Shown: positions 33,569 through 43,175 of the stretch, one piece after another
Numbering within the stretch: position 1 is the first letter of the stretch
How the letters are laid out: the number at the start of each line of letters is the position of its first letter
Assembly (NCBI RefSeq): GCF_012979275.1
Contig: NZ_JABASZ010000025.1
Span: 1-64,000 of the forward strand
Direction of reading: 5' to 3'
DNA length: 64,000 bases
Source of the DNA: Pseudopontixanthobacter vadosimaris
GTDB taxonomy: Bacteria > Pseudomonadota > Alphaproteobacteria > Sphingomonadales > Sphingomonadaceae
The notes under the pieces: model-generated
What the model saw: the letters and a program-made list of their open reading frames with translations, nothing else
The model's database searches: none
What the model was told of the DNA's origin: nothing
Program-made: the position numbers and the translations under genes

Positions 33569-33937
33569 ATGAGCAGCGACAAGCAGAAGAGTGACAAAAG
33601 CGGCGTGGGCGAGAGCAAGGAACAGCGAATGAGCGAACTTGCACCCGAATTGCACAATGACGAGCAGGACGATCACCGCAATCAGGCGCAGGAAGTTGCG
33701 AAAGACGCACGGGGGTTGACGCCTGCCACCCCCAGCCCGACCGAAAGCGTCAAAAGCGATAGCAAGAGCGGGCTGATGAACGATTCGACGCAGGATACCG
33801 TCGATCACATGCGCGACATGGAAAGCTCGGGGCGCATCGACATGGATGCCTATCGCGGCGAGCCGAACCACGACGACAATGTCGATAAATATGGCAAGGG
33901 CCACAAACCCGATGGCCTGCGCGGCGACGGCACCTGA
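33569..33937 (+). CDS. Hydrophilic, probably disordered stress protein
   Basis: 122 residues, very rich in D, S, K, N and E with almost no hydrophobic core, so likely intrinsically disordered (SSDKQKSDKSGVGESKEQR, HNDEQDDHRNQAQEVAKDA, STQDTVDHMRDMESSGRID, DNVDKYGKGHKPDG). A strong AAGGAG site precedes the start. It is driven by a perfect GGAAC-N17-CGTT promoter, hence predicted to be induced by the general stress response. I do not recognise a named family; hydrophilin-like behaviour is a possible analogy. Confidence 0.8.
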   Translation: MSSDKQKSDKSGVGESKEQRMSELAPELHNDEQDDHRNQAQEVAKDARGLTPATPSPTESVKSDSKSGLMNDSTQDTVDHMRDMESSGRIDMDAYRGEPNHDDNVDKYGKGHKPDGLRGDGT

Positions 33938-33955
33938 CGCAGCCGGTCGTTTCCG

Positions 33956-34369
33956 TCAGGTGGACGGAGCGACCTCGCCATTGTTCAGAACCCAAAGGCC
34001 CGCAATCAGCACTGCCGCCCCGAAGGCGACGGCAAATCCAAGCAGGCGGAAATTGGGTGTCGAGGCGGGCTTCATCCGGTGAGAATTGAGGCGTGCCATC
34101 GTCTTGCAGGTGCGCCGCTGCGCGACAATGGCCAGAATACCGCCTGCCGCGACGAACATCGTGGCGATGGCCTTGGCCAGCCAGGGCGGCTGGAATTCAC
34201 CGAACACCGCGCGGAACGCCAGTCCGATGCCGATGGCAGCAAAGGCCGTTCGCATCCAGCCGGCGAAGGTCCGCTCCACGGCCATGATATTGCGATCCTC
34301 GGCGAGATCGGTCCGTTGTTCGGCCAGATCGATCGAGGAATCATTCGAGGAGTTCGTATCGTCGCTCAT
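33956..34369 (-). CDS. YidH/DUF202 inner-membrane protein
   Basis: 137 residues from MSDDTNSSN. The DUF202 signature DLAEDRNIMAVERTFAGWMRTAFAAIGIGLA is followed by two more hydrophobic helices (AIATMFVAAGGILAIVAQR and LLGFAVAFGAAVLIAGLWVL). It is a small three-helix inner-membrane protein of unknown function. The start lies 29 bp inside the preceding gene, so the two are probably translated from one message. Confidence 0.85.
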   Translation of the reverse strand: MSDDTNSSNDSSIDLAEQRTDLAEDRNIMAVERTFAGWMRTAFAAIGIGLAFRAVFGEFQPPWLAKAIATMFVAAGGILAIVAQRRTCKTMARLNSHRMKPASTPNFRLLGFAVAFGAAVLIAGLWVLNNGEVAPST

Positions 34370-34739
34370 CGGCAGGCAGCCTATCACCCGCACCCGGTTC
34401 CGCAACCGGTTCGATCGTATCGCCCGTCGAAGGACCGGCATCCAGCAGTACCGGGTCGGGCGTGTCCGACATGGGCGTCGGATCGAGTCCTTCGGCATCG
34501 TCGATCAGATCGTCGTCCGCGGCGAAGGCAACAACGTCCTGCCCCAGATCGGCAATGTCGGCAGGCAAACCTTCCGAATAATCCTGCGGCTCGGTGCCCG
34601 CAGGATCGGTCATCCGGTCAGCGGCCGCAGAGATCACGCCTTCATCCTTATCGGTTCCGACGAGCGCTGCTGCGGTCAGGAGCGTGAATCCGGCAAAAGC
34701 CATGGCGACATATCGGCCCCGGAGCGGATTTCTGCGCAT
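34341..34739 (-). CDS. Membrane-anchored acidic protein of unknown function
   Basis: 132 residues. A short basic N-terminus (MRRNPLRGR) and one hydrophobic segment (YVAMAFAGFTLLTAAALV, about residues 10-27) are followed by an acidic, Pro/Asp-rich, probably disordered tail (DDDLIDDAEGLDPTPMSDTPDP). Recognised family: none. It overlaps the DUF202 gene by 29 bp and lies 24 bp upstream of the mutS stop on the same strand, so mutS is transcribed first. Confidence 0.65.
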   Translation of the reverse strand: MRRNPLRGRYVAMAFAGFTLLTAAALVGTDKDEGVISAAADRMTDPAGTEPQDYSEGLPADIADLGQDVVAFAADDDLIDDAEGLDPTPMSDTPDPVLLDAGPSTGDTIEPVAEPGAGDRLPADERRYELLE

Positions 34740-34763
34740 CTGCCGCAGGATAGCGCAGCCGGG

Positions 34764-37388
34764 TTAACGATCGGTGGCACCGATTTCTTCCTTTAATTCA
34801 TACAGCAGGTCGAGTGCATCGCGCGGGGTCAGCGCATCGACATCGACGCTGCGCAACCGGTCGCGAAGCGTATCGCATTCCGCCTCCTCGGCCGCGGCGG
34901 CAAACAGCGGCAGTTCGCCCAAACCTGCCGCCAGCCCGCCGGTTTCCGCGCGGGTCTTCTCCAGCCTGTCGAGCACGGATCGCGCCCGCTCCACGACCTG
35001 TTCCGGCACACCGGCAAGCCGGGCAACGGCCAGGCCATAGGATCGGTCGGCCGGGCCGGTTGCCAGTTCGTGCAGCAGGACCAGTTCGCCCTTCCATTCG
35101 CGGGCGCGGACATGGTGCAGCGAAAGCGCATCGCAACTGTCCGCGAGGCGCGACAATTCATGGTAATGGGTGGCGAACAGGCACCTGCAGCAATTGTTTT
35201 CATGCACCGCCTCCACGACCGCCCAGGCCAGCGCCAAACCATCGTAAGTGCTCGTCCCCCGGCCGACCTCGTCCAGTATGACGAAGCTGCGCGGTGTTGC
35301 CTGCGCCAGGATGGCCGCGGTCTCCACCATCTCGACCATGAAGGTGGAACGTCCCCGCGCCAGGTTGTCGGATGCACCGACGCGGCTGAACAGACGATCC
35401 ACCAGCCCGATTTCGGCGCTCTCCGCCGGGACGTAACCACCGGCCTGTGCCAGCAGGACGATGAGCGCATTCTGGCGCAGGTAAGTGGATTTGCCGCCCA
35501 TGTTCGGACCGCCGATCAGCCACAGCCGGTCACTCTCGCTCAGGGTGCAATTATTGGCGACGAAGCGCCTGCCGCTGCGTTCCAGCGCCGCTTCCACCAC
35601 CGGATGCCTCCCCGATGTGATGGACAGCACGCTAGAGTTCGTGACCGCTGGCCGGCACCAATGCCCTTCGGCGGCTCGTTCGGCCTGTCCCGCAGACACG
35701 TCCAGCCGGGCCAGCGCCTCCGCAGTCAGGGCGATGGACCGGCGATGTTCCCCGACCTCGCCGCACAGGCGGCTGAAATGCTCTTCCTCGGCCGCCAGCG
35801 CCCGGCCGCCGGCCTCGGCGATACGGTTGGCCTCCTCATGCAATTTCAGCGAGTTGAAGCGCACCGCGCCGGCCATCGTCTGCCGGTGAGTGAAGCCGCT
35901 GTCCTGCGCCATCAGCGCATCGGCGTGGCGTGCGGGCACCTCGATGAAATAGCCGAGCACGCCATTGTGCCTGATCTTCAGCGCGGCGACGCCGGTTTCC
36001 TCGCGGTAGCGGCTTTCCATCGCGGCAATGGCGCGGCGGGCATTGCCCGATACCTGCCGCAATTCGTCGAGAGCCGCGTCCAGCCCTTCGGCGATGTAGC
36101 CCCCCTGGCTGCGTTCCGTGGGCGGCGAGGGCACGAGGGCGCGGGACAGCAGATCGACCAGAGCGCCATGCCCGCCGAGATGCGGCAGCAGCCCGTCCAG
36201 CAGCGGCGGCAGGTCGTCCCGTTCCCGCAGATGGTCACGAATGCGCCGCGCCTCGCCCAGCCCGTCGCGCAATTGGCCTAGATCGCGCGGACTTCCGCGT
36301 CCCGCCGCCACCCGGCCAAGGGCGCGGCCGATATCGGGCAGGCTGCGCATCGCGGCCCGCAGATCGCCGCGCAGCATGGTATCGGCATGAAGCCATGCGA
36401 TCAGCGCCAGCCGTTCCTCTATGGCGTCCCGCGACAGCAGGGGCGCTGAAAGGTCTTCCGCCAGTTGCCGCGCACCGGCACCCGTGACGCAGCGGTCGAT
36501 CGCGGCAAGCAGGCTGCCTTCGCGGCGGCCGTCCTGCGTCTGCACGATCTCGAGGCTGGCGCGGGTCGCTTCGTCCATCGCCAGCGCCGCATCATTGCCG
36601 CGCATCACCGGCGGGAGCAGCAAGGGGAGCGATCCGCGTCCGACGTGATCCAGATAGGCGATCAACCCCGCAGCTGCGGCCAGGGCGGCGCGTCCGAAAT
36701 TGCCGAAACCGTCCAGAGTCGCCACGCCATGCAGCGCCTGCAGGCGTTCGGCACCCGATGCACTGTCGAAACTTTGCGCAGGCCTGCTGACCGCATCCGC
36801 AGGAATCACCGGCACCGCAGGAGAATCACCGGTCGGCAGATCGTCCGGCACGATCAGTTCGCTTGCGCCGACACGGGCAAGAATGGCGGCGAGTTCTTCC
36901 TCCCTCGTTTCCTCCAGCTCCATCCGGCCGGTCGAAATATCGCAGGAAGCAATTCCCAGCTGGCCGCGGACCACGCACAGCGCCGCCAGCCGGTTCGCGC
37001 GGCGCGGTTCCAGCAGCGCTTCTTCCGTCAGCGTGCCGGCCGTGACCAAGCGCACGATGTCGCGCTTCACCAGCGCCTTCGATCCGCCGCGCTTCTTCGC
37101 CTCCGCCGGTGTCTCCACCTGTTCGGCGATGGCCACGCGGCAGCCTGCCCTGATCAGCCGCGCCAGGTAATTCTCCGCCGCATGGACCGGCACACCGCAC
37201 ATCGGCACGGGTGCGCCGTCATGTTCGCCCCGCGTCGTCAACGCGATGTCCAGAATTGCCGCCGCCTTGCGCGCATCGTCGAAGAACAGTTCGAAGAAAT
37301 CGCCCATCCGGTAGAACAGCAGACACCCCGCCGCCTGCGCCTTCAGCATCAGATATTGAGTCATCATCGGCGTGGGTTTCGCGGCCAT
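34764..37388 (-). CDS. mutS: DNA mismatch repair protein MutS
   Basis: 874 residues. Mismatch-recognition motif in [14 protein letters not shown] (F-x-E at about residue 30), connector and core domains, then the ATPase with Walker [15 protein letters not shown] (about residue 630), Walker B and signature [21 protein letters not shown], and a helix-turn-helix near [12 protein letters not shown]. It recognises mismatches and recruits MutL. Full length. It is divergent from maeB with 129 bp between. Confidence 0.96.
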   Translation of the reverse strand: MAAKPTPMMTQYLMLKAQAAGCLLFYRMGDFFELFFDDARKAAAILDIALTTRGEHDGAPVPMCGVPVHAAENYLARLIRAGCRVAIAEQVETPAEAKKRGGSKALVKRDIVRLVTAGTLTEEALLEPRRANRLAALCVVRGQLGIASCDISTGRMELEETREEELAAILARVGASELIVPDDLPTGDSPAVPVIPADAVSRPAQSFDSASGAERLQALHGVATLDGFGNFGRAALAAAAGLIAYLDHVGRGSLPLLLPPVMRGNDAALAMDEATRASLEIVQTQDGRREGSLLAAIDRCVTGAGARQLAEDLSAPLLSRDAIEERLALIAWLHADTMLRGDLRAAMRSLPDIGRALGRVAAGRGSPRDLGQLRDGLGEARRIRDHLRERDDLPPLLDGLLPHLGGHGALVDLLSRALVPSPPTERSQGGYIAEGLDAALDELRQVSGNARRAIAAMESRYREETGVAALKIRHNGVLGYFIEVPARHADALMAQDSGFTHRQTMAGAVRFNSLKLHEEANRIAEAGGRALAAEEEHFSRLCGEVGEHRRSIALTAEALARLDVSAGQAERAAEGHWCRPAVTNSSVLSITSGRHPVVEAALERSGRRFVANNCTLSESDRLWLIGGPNMGGKSTYLRQNALIVLLAQAGGYVPAESAEIGLVDRLFSRVGASDNLARGRSTFMVEMVETAAILAQATPRSFVILDEVGRGTSTYDGLALAWAVVEAVHENNCCRCLFATHYHELSRLADSCDALSLHHVRAREWKGELVLLHELATGPADRSYGLAVARLAGVPEQVVERARSVLDRLEKTRAETGGLAAGLGELPLFAAAAEEAECDTLRDRLRSVDVDALTPRDALDLLYELKEEIGATDR

Positions 37389-37517
37389 GCGGCAGCGTTA
37401 GCCGAGGCAGCGGCGATTCGGAACAAGCGCCGCGGCGGTTTCCCCTGATTGCCCCCTGTATTCCGCGCCGGCTTTCCCCTAGGCCAGCGGCGGAAATTCA
37501 CCCTTGGGGAACATGCC

Positions 37518-39845
37518 GTGGCCGACAGCAAAGACAATCACACCGACCAGACCGCAACGCCGGAGAGTGTTTCGGACCAGCCGGTTGCGGAGGAACGCAA
37601 GGGCGGCTTCACCACGCGCGAGGCGCTGTTCTATCACGAGACATTGCGCCCGGGTAAGATCGAGATCATCGCGTCGAAGCCGATGGCGACTCAGCGCGAC
37701 CTCAGCCTCGCCTATTCGCCGGGCGTTGCCGCGCCCGTCCAGGCGATTGCCGACGATCCGGCGATGGCAGCCCGCTATACGGCGCGCTCGAACCTGGTTG
37801 CAGTCATTTCCAACGGCACGGCCATTCTCGGCATGGGTAACCTGGGCGCGCTGGCATCCAAGCCGGTGATGGAGGGCAAGGCCGTGTTGTTCAAGCGGTT
37901 CGCCGATGTCGATTCCATCGATATCGAACTCGACACCGAAGACCCGGACAAGTTCATCGAGGCCGTCGCCTTGATGGAGCCGACCTTTGGCGGCATCAAT
38001 CTGGAAGATATCGCCGCACCCGAATGTTTCATCATCGAACAGGCGCTGCGCGAACGCATGAACATCCCCGTCATGCATGACGACCAGCACGGCACCGCCA
38101 TCATCGCGGCTGCCGGACTGATCAATGCCTGTCACCTGACCGGCCGCGATCTGAAGGACGTGAAGATGGTGGTGAACGGGGCGGGTGCCTCGGCGCTGGC
38201 CTGCACGGCATTGGTAAAAGCCATGGGCGTGCGCCACGATAATGTAATCGTCTGCGACCGTACCGGCCCGATCTATCCCGGGCGCAAGGATGTCGACCAG
38301 TGGAAAAGCGCGCATGCCGTGGCGACCGAGGCGCGCACGCTGGAAGAAGCACTCGACGGTGCGGATATCTTCCTCGGCCTCTCGGCTGCCGGTGCGCTGA
38401 AGCCGGAATGGGTCGAGAAAATGGCGAATCAGCCCATCATCTTCGCCATGGCCAACCCGGTGCCGGAAATCATGCCGGACGAGGCGAAAAGGGTGCGCCC
38501 CGATGCGATCATCGCCACAGGGCGATCGGATTATCCGAACCAGGTGAACAATGTCCTCGGCTTCCCCTTCATCTTCCGCGGCGCGCTGGATGTGCGCGCC
38601 ACTGCGATCAACGAGGAAATGAAGATTGCCGCCGCCCGAGCCATCGCGGAACTGGCGCGCGAACGCGTGCCCGAGGAAGTCGCCGCCGCTTACGGTGTTC
38701 AGCACCAGTTCGGCCGCGACTACATCATTCCCGCCCCGTTCGACCCGCGCCTGATGGAACGGGTTTCGAGCGCGGTGGCCAAGGCCGCGATGGATTCCGG
38801 CGTGGCGCAGGATTCCATCGCGGATTTCGAGGATTACCGCCTCAGCCTGAAAGCACGCCTCAACCCGACCACCTCGGTTCTGACCCGCGTCTACGAAGAG
38901 GCGCAAAAGCACCCCAAGCGGGTCGTCTTCGCCGAAGCCGAAGAGGATGTCGTGCTGCGCGCCGCCATCCAGTTCCGCGATTTCGGCTATGGCACGCCCG
39001 TCCTTGTCGGCCGAACCCATGCGGTGCTGGCCAAATTGGAGGAACTCGCCATCGAGGATCCGGCCAGCTTCGAGATCCAGAACTCCAATGATTCCGAGCA
39101 TGTGCCGGAAATGGTGGAATATCTCTATCAGCGTTTGCAGCGGCGCGGCTATACCGAACGCGACGTGCGCCGCATGGTCAATCAGGACCGCAACGTCTTC
39201 GCCTCGCTGCTCCTGGCGCTCGGCCATGGCGAGGCCATGATTTCGGGCCTCACGCGCCCCTTTGCACAGACGATGAAGGAAGTGAGCCTCGTTCTCGACC
39301 CCAAGCCGGGGCAGGTGCCTTTCGGCATCCATTTGATGATCGGCAAGAATTACACGACCTTCCTTGCCGATACGACGATCAACGAGCGTCCGACCAAGGA
39401 AGAACTGGCGCATATCGCCCGCGAAACCGCTGCGGTCGCAAGGCGGCTGGGGCATGAACCGCGCGTTGCCTTCCTGTCCTATTCCACCTTCGGCAACCCC
39501 AGTGGCAAATGGCTGGAAAATATCCGCGGCGCGGTGCATCTGCTGGACGAGGAAGGGGCGGATTTCGAATATGAAGGCGAGATGGCGCCCGACGCGGCCC
39601 TGAACGCAAAGGTCATGGAACTCTATCCGTTCAGTCGTCTGTCGGCCCCGGCCAACGTGCTGATCATGCCCGGTCTGCAATCGGCCAATCTGTCGGCCAA
39701 GCTGCTGCGCGAACTGGCCGGGAACCCGACGATCGGCCCGATGATGATCGGCATGGAAAAGCCGGTCCAGATCGCGCCGATGACCGCGATCGCGCCCGAT
39801 GTGCTCACTCTCGCCGTGCTCGCTGCGGCAGGAGTGGTCGGTTAG
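37518..39845 (+). CDS. maeB: NADP-dependent malic enzyme with phosphotransacetylase-like domain
   Basis: 775 residues from a GTG start with GGGGA 7 nt upstream; the open frame extends 23 codons but into poor context. Malic enzyme half: [70 protein letters not shown] (NADP). The C-terminal half (about residue 440 on) is a phosphate acetyltransferase-like domain ([30 protein letters not shown]), usually regulatory. It converts malate to pyruvate and CO2 with NADPH. Confidence 0.94.
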   Translation: MADSKDNHTDQTATPESVSDQPVAEERKGGFTTREALFYHETLRPGKIEIIASKPMATQRDLSLAYSPGVAAPVQAIADDPAMAARYTARSNLVAVISNGTAILGMGNLGALASKPVMEGKAVLFKRFADVDSIDIELDTEDPDKFIEAVALMEPTFGGINLEDIAAPECFIIEQALRERMNIPVMHDDQHGTAIIAAAGLINACHLTGRDLKDVKMVVNGAGASALACTALVKAMGVRHDNVIVCDRTGPIYPGRKDVDQWKSAHAVATEARTLEEALDGADIFLGLSAAGALKPEWVEKMANQPIIFAMANPVPEIMPDEAKRVRPDAIIATGRSDYPNQVNNVLGFPFIFRGALDVRATAINEEMKIAAARAIAELARERVPEEVAAAYGVQHQFGRDYIIPAPFDPRLMERVSSAVAKAAMDSGVAQDSIADFEDYRLSLKARLNPTTSVLTRVYEEAQKHPKRVVFAEAEEDVVLRAAIQFRDFGYGTPVLVGRTHAVLAKLEELAIEDPASFEIQNSNDSEHVPEMVEYLYQRLQRRGYTERDVRRMVNQDRNVFASLLLALGHGEAMISGLTRPFAQTMKEVSLVLDPKPGQVPFGIHLMIGKNYTTFLADTTINERPTKEELAHIARETAAVARRLGHEPRVAFLSYSTFGNPSGKWLENIRGAVHLLDEEGADFEYEGEMAPDAALNAKVMELYPFSRLSAPANVLIMPGLQSANLSAKLLRELAGNPTIGPMMIGMEKPVQIAPMTAIAPDVLTLAVLAAAGVVG

Positions 39846-39988
39846 AGGCCGCCTTGGCCGCCAGCTTTTCGGGTCCATCCGCATCGGGGCTGGCTGGCGG
39901 TCACATGCCAGCCCCGATGTGCCAGTTCACCCGTCAGGCCGAGGCCGCCTGATCCGCCGATGATGAGCGCTTGTCGGTCTGCCCTGCG
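39842..39988 (-). pseudogene. Remnant of a Rossmann-fold (SDR-like) dehydrogenase gene
   Basis: A 48-codon stretch without start codon reads QALIIGGSGGLGLTGELAHRG then WHVTAS, a clean beta-alpha-beta NAD(P)-binding front with G-x-x-G-x-x-G. It then turns into unrelated residues and stops. Its 3' end overlaps the end of maeB, and a 13-bp inverted repeat lies within it. It looks like the leftover of a deleted oxidoreductase gene. Low-complexity chance is unlikely over 25 residues but cannot be excluded. Confidence 0.4.
39882..39919 (+). terminator. Perfect 13-bp inverted repeat downstream of maeB
   Basis: CATCGGGGCTGGC / GCCAGCCCCGATG with a 12-nt loop, 37 bp after the maeB stop. It has no T run on either strand, so it is a candidate RNA 3'-end hairpin or Rho-associated terminator rather than a classical intrinsic terminator. 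Confidence 0.45.
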
Positions 39989-40071
39989 TCAATCGTCCTT
40001 GCTCCGACAATCGTTGCAGGCTCAAGCGGCGAGAGTGGACGGGCGTTCCGGATGTAAGGACCGCCAAGGCC

Positions 40072-40770
40072 TCAGCGCCGGCGATAGCGGAAATACCAGA
40101 CCTCGTGTCCCTGCCGCCGGGCCTTCGCCTCGTAGCGGGTTTCGCACCAGCCGCCGGGGCGTTGCTGCCAGCTATGCGGCCCCTCCACCAGCCATTCGAA
40201 GTGATGCGTATGGCGGCGCATGACCATCAGGGCGTGCTGCAGGTAAATATCATGATCGGTGCCGAAGCGGAACTCTCCACCCGGCTTCAGCTTGGCCGCG
40301 ATCAGGTCCAGCGGGCCGTCATTCATCATCCGCCGCTTGGCATGGCGGGCCTTGGGCCAGGGATCGGGGTGCAGCAGATAGACGAAGCTGAGCGCCCCGT
40401 CGGGTACGCGGGCGAGCACCTCGAGCGCATCGCCCAACTGAATGCGGACGTTGCCGAGGCCCTTGTCCCGCACGTGGGCCAGAGCGCCGACGACGCCGTT
40501 GACGAAGGGTTCGGCGCCGATGAAACCGTGATCGGGCAGCAGATCGGCACGATAGGCCAGATGTTCGCCCGCACCGAAGCCGATCTCGAAATGCAGCGGC
40601 ACATCCTGCCCGAACAGGCGCCGTGCCGTGACGGGGCCGCTATCCGGAACTGCAATCTTTGGCAGAAACCGGTCGACCAGCTCCTGCTGACCTTTCCGCA
40701 AACCCCGCGACTGGGTGCGGCCGTACAAGCGGTTGAGCGTCGTGGGATCGCCGGATTTATGCGCTGTCAT
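40072..40770 (-). CDS. trmB: tRNA (guanine-46-N7)-methyltransferase
   Basis: 232 residues from MTAHKSGDPTTL. SAM motif FEIGFGAGEHLAYRA, the TrmB signature LHPDPWPKARHAKRRMM, and RFGTDHDIYLQHAL; the C-terminal WCETRYEAKARRQGHEVWYFRYRRR block (positions 208-232) is typical. It methylates G46 in tRNA variable loops. An upstream in-frame extension of 18 codons exists but is weakly supported. Metal/SAM residues intact. Confidence 0.93.
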   Translation of the reverse strand: MTAHKSGDPTTLNRLYGRTQSRGLRKGQQELVDRFLPKIAVPDSGPVTARRLFGQDVPLHFEIGFGAGEHLAYRADLLPDHGFIGAEPFVNGVVGALAHVRDKGLGNVRIQLGDALEVLARVPDGALSFVYLLHPDPWPKARHAKRRMMNDGPLDLIAAKLKPGGEFRFGTDHDIYLQHALMVMRRHTHHFEWLVEGPHSWQQRPGGWCETRYEAKARRQGHEVWYFRYRRR

Positions 40771-40840
40771 GCCCGCGCAGATACAGTATTTTCCCGCGCT
40801 CTCAAGCGGCAGCCGGGCCTGCATTCATCACGTGCGGCGA

Positions 40841-41536
40841 TCACGCCGCTTCGGCGGCATCCTCATCATCGCGCAGGACGTAACCTCGGCCCCAGACGGT
40901 CTCGATGTAGTTTTCACCGCCGCAGGTGTGCGACAGTTTCTTGCGCAGCTTGCAGATGAAGACGTCGATGATCTTCAGTTCGGGTTCGTCCATGCCGCCA
41001 TACAGATGGTTGAGGAACATCTCCTTGGTCAGCGTGGTGCCCTTGCGAAGCGAGAGCAGTTCCAGCATCGCATATTCCTTGCCGGTCAGATGGACGCGCG
41101 CGCCGTCGACCTCGACCGTCTTGGCATCCAGGTTGACCGCCAGCTTGCCGGTGCGGATGACCGACTGGCTGTGCCCCTTGGAACGGCGAACCACGGCATG
41201 GATGCGCGCGATCAGTTCCTCGCGGTGAAAGGGCTTCGTCACGTAATCGTCGGCGCCAAAGCCAAAGCTGCGGATCTTGCTGTCCATCTCGGCAATGCCC
41301 GACAGGATCAGCACCGGCGTCTGCACCTTGGCGACGCGCAATTTCTTGAGAACGTCATAACCGTGCATATCGGGCAGGTTGAGATCGAGCAGGATAATGT
41401 CGTAATCGTATAATTTGCCCAGATCGAGGCCTTCTTCGCCAAGATCGGTCGAATAGACGTTGAAACCTTCTGTCGTCAGCATCAGTTCGATGGCCTTCGC
41501 CGTCGTTGGTTCGTCTTCGATCAGCAGAACGCGCAT
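40841..41536 (-). CDS. ctrA: Cell-cycle response regulator CtrA
   Basis: 231 residues. Receiver domain with phospho-acceptor Asp51 in [19 protein letters not shown], acidic pocket in [17 protein letters not shown], and Lys in [14 protein letters not shown] winged-helix OmpR-type output domain has the CtrA-specific [32 protein letters not shown] and [13 protein letters not shown]. Near-identical to Caulobacter CtrA in these blocks. It controls cell division, flagella and, in Rhodobacter capsulatus, GTA genes. A near-consensus CtrA site lies about 100 bp upstream. Confidence 0.96.
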   Translation of the reverse strand: MRVLLIEDEPTTAKAIELMLTTEGFNVYSTDLGEEGLDLGKLYDYDIILLDLNLPDMHGYDVLKKLRVAKVQTPVLILSGIAEMDSKIRSFGFGADDYVTKPFHREELIARIHAVVRRSKGHSQSVIRTGKLAVNLDAKTVEVDGARVHLTGKEYAMLELLSLRKGTTLTKEMFLNHLYGGMDEPELKIIDVFICKLRKKLSHTCGGENYIETVWGRGYVLRDDEDAAEAA

Positions 41537-41631
41537 GGGATCAATCCCCCCCTGTTAGCCCGGAACTCCGTTCGTAATCCCCTGTAAAGGTGTTGACCGG
41601 AGTTAACCACACAAGGGATGAACGGAAAAGG

Positions 41632-41646
41632 TTAATCTTGTGTAAA
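41632..41646 (-). promoter_or_regulatory. Near-consensus CtrA binding site upstream of ctrA
   Basis: Minus strand TTTA-CACAAGA-TTAACC, one mismatch from TTAA-N7-TTAAC, about 96-110 bp upstream of the ctrA start. A second TTAACC half-site (palindrome GTTAAC) lies at about 41602-41607. Caulobacter ctrA is autoregulated through such boxes, which makes this a plausible autoregulatory site. Confidence 0.4.
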
Positions 41647-41673
41647 TGGTCAGGCAGATGATGCCCGAATTTC

Positions 41674-43137
41674 TTACAGGCCGCGCAATTTCTTCTGCCG
41701 CCGCCGCTGGACGCTGCTGCCGATGCCCGCAGCCTCCCGATATTTCGCTACTGTCCGGCGGGCGAGATCGTAACCCTGTTCCTTCAGCAATTCCACCAGT
41801 CGGTCGTCGGAAAGCACGTTTTTCGCATCCTCCGCATCGGTCAGACTGCGGATCGCCGCCTTGACAGCGGCGCTGCTCGCCCCATCGCCATCGGCGCTGC
41901 CGACTCCGCTGGTGAAGAAATATTTCAGTTCGAACGTACCGCGCGGGCAATGCAGATATTTGTTGCTGGTAACCCGGCTGACCGTGCTTTCGTGCATCTC
42001 GATGGCGTCGGCCACGATGCGCAGGGTCAGCGGCTTGAGTTCCGAAATGCCCCGCCGGAAGAAGCCTTCCTGCTGCTCCACGATTTCCGCCGTAACCTTC
42101 AGAATGGTCTTCTGCCGCTGGTCCAGCGCCTTGATCAGCCAGTTGGCGTCGGACAGCTTTTCGCGCAGCCATGCCTTCGCCTCGGCCCCGCTGCAACCGC
42201 CCCTCAGCGACAGATAATAGGGGCGGTTGACCACGAGGCGCGGCAAGCTGGCCGGGTTGATCGCAATGTCCCAGCCGCCCTGCGCCGGTGCCAGCAGAAC
42301 GTCAGGCACGATGGCGGCGCTGACCCCGCCGCCATAGGCGATGCCTGGCTTGGGATCGTAACTGCGCAATTCGGCCAGCATCTCGGCGAAATCCTCGTCA
42401 TCGACATTGCAGATGCGCTTCAGGCGGCGGAAATCGCCTTTCGCGACGAGATCCAGATTGTCGATCAGGTTTTCCATGCAGGGGTCGTACCGGTCCGCTT
42501 CGCGGGCCTGCAGGGCGAGGCATTCCGAAAGGCTGCGCGCCCCGACGCCGGTGGGGTCGAGCGTGTGGATCACGGCAAGGGCGGCTTCCACCTCCGCCAG
42601 CGGCACCTGCAGATCACCCGCAACATCGAGCAGGCTGGAGGCGAGATAGCCGGCTTCGTCCAGCAGGCCGATCAGCGTCCTCGCGATGAATGCCTGCCGC
42701 TCGTTCGCCGCAGCGGCGCCGATCTGGCTGTCGAGATGCTGCGCAAGGGTAGGCCCATCCGCGCCCCGCTCGTCGATATCCGGCCCCTCGGCACCCGTGC
42801 CGCCCGCCGGGATGGCCGATCCCCATTCCCCGTCACCCGTTTCGCGGTCGCCATCCAGCGCGGCGGGATCGATATCGAGTGCTGCGTCCCCGCCAGAGGC
42901 GAGACTGTCGGCGCTCTGGTCAAAAGGTCCGTCATCCGAGCCGTTTGCCGCTCCGCCCGGCTCCTCCTCGCGGCTGACCTCGCCCGCTTCCAGCAGGGGA
43001 TTGCTTTCCAGCGCCTCGCCGATAAAACTTTCTATCTCGAGGTTCGGCAGCGCCAGAAGCTTGATCGCCTGCTGCAATTGCGGCGTCATCACCAGTGATT
43101 GCGACTGCCGCAGCTCCAGGCGGGGGCCGATCGCCAT
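41674..43137 (-). CDS. rpoN: RNA polymerase sigma-54 factor
   Basis: 487 residues. Gln/Leu-rich region I (QSQSLVMTPQLQQAIKLLALPNLEIESFI, given here only as positions 11-40), an acidic region II (about residues 50-120), core-binding region, HTH (ISELKPLTLRIVADAIEMHESTVSR) and C-terminal RpoN box ARRTVAKYRE. It directs transcription from -24/-12 promoters with enhancer-binding proteins. Encoded 38 bp after lptB, the conserved lptB-rpoN order. Neither hpf nor ptsN, often next, follows here; ctrA does. Confidence 0.96.
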   Translation of the reverse strand: MAIGPRLELRQSQSLVMTPQLQQAIKLLALPNLEIESFIGEALESNPLLEAGEVSREEEPGGAANGSDDGPFDQSADSLASGGDAALDIDPAALDGDRETGDGEWGSAIPAGGTGAEGPDIDERGADGPTLAQHLDSQIGAAAANERQAFIARTLIGLLDEAGYLASSLLDVAGDLQVPLAEVEAALAVIHTLDPTGVGARSLSECLALQAREADRYDPCMENLIDNLDLVAKGDFRRLKRICNVDDEDFAEMLAELRSYDPKPGIAYGGGVSAAIVPDVLLAPAQGGWDIAINPASLPRLVVNRPYYLSLRGGCSGAEAKAWLREKLSDANWLIKALDQRQKTILKVTAEIVEQQEGFFRRGISELKPLTLRIVADAIEMHESTVSRVTSNKYLHCPRGTFELKYFFTSGVGSADGDGASSAAVKAAIRSLTDAEDAKNVLSDDRLVELLKEQGYDLARRTVAKYREAAGIGSSVQRRRQKKLRGL

Positions 43138-43175
43138 GCCTCAATTCCGTACCGGCTTCAGGCGCGGCGCACAGG

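Noticed and set aside
37479-39884. 801-codon open frame antisense to maeB
   Set aside because: It mirrors maeB codon by codon. Its composition (many His, Gln, Arg, Gly) is that of a complement of a GC-rich gene, and it has no recognisable motif.
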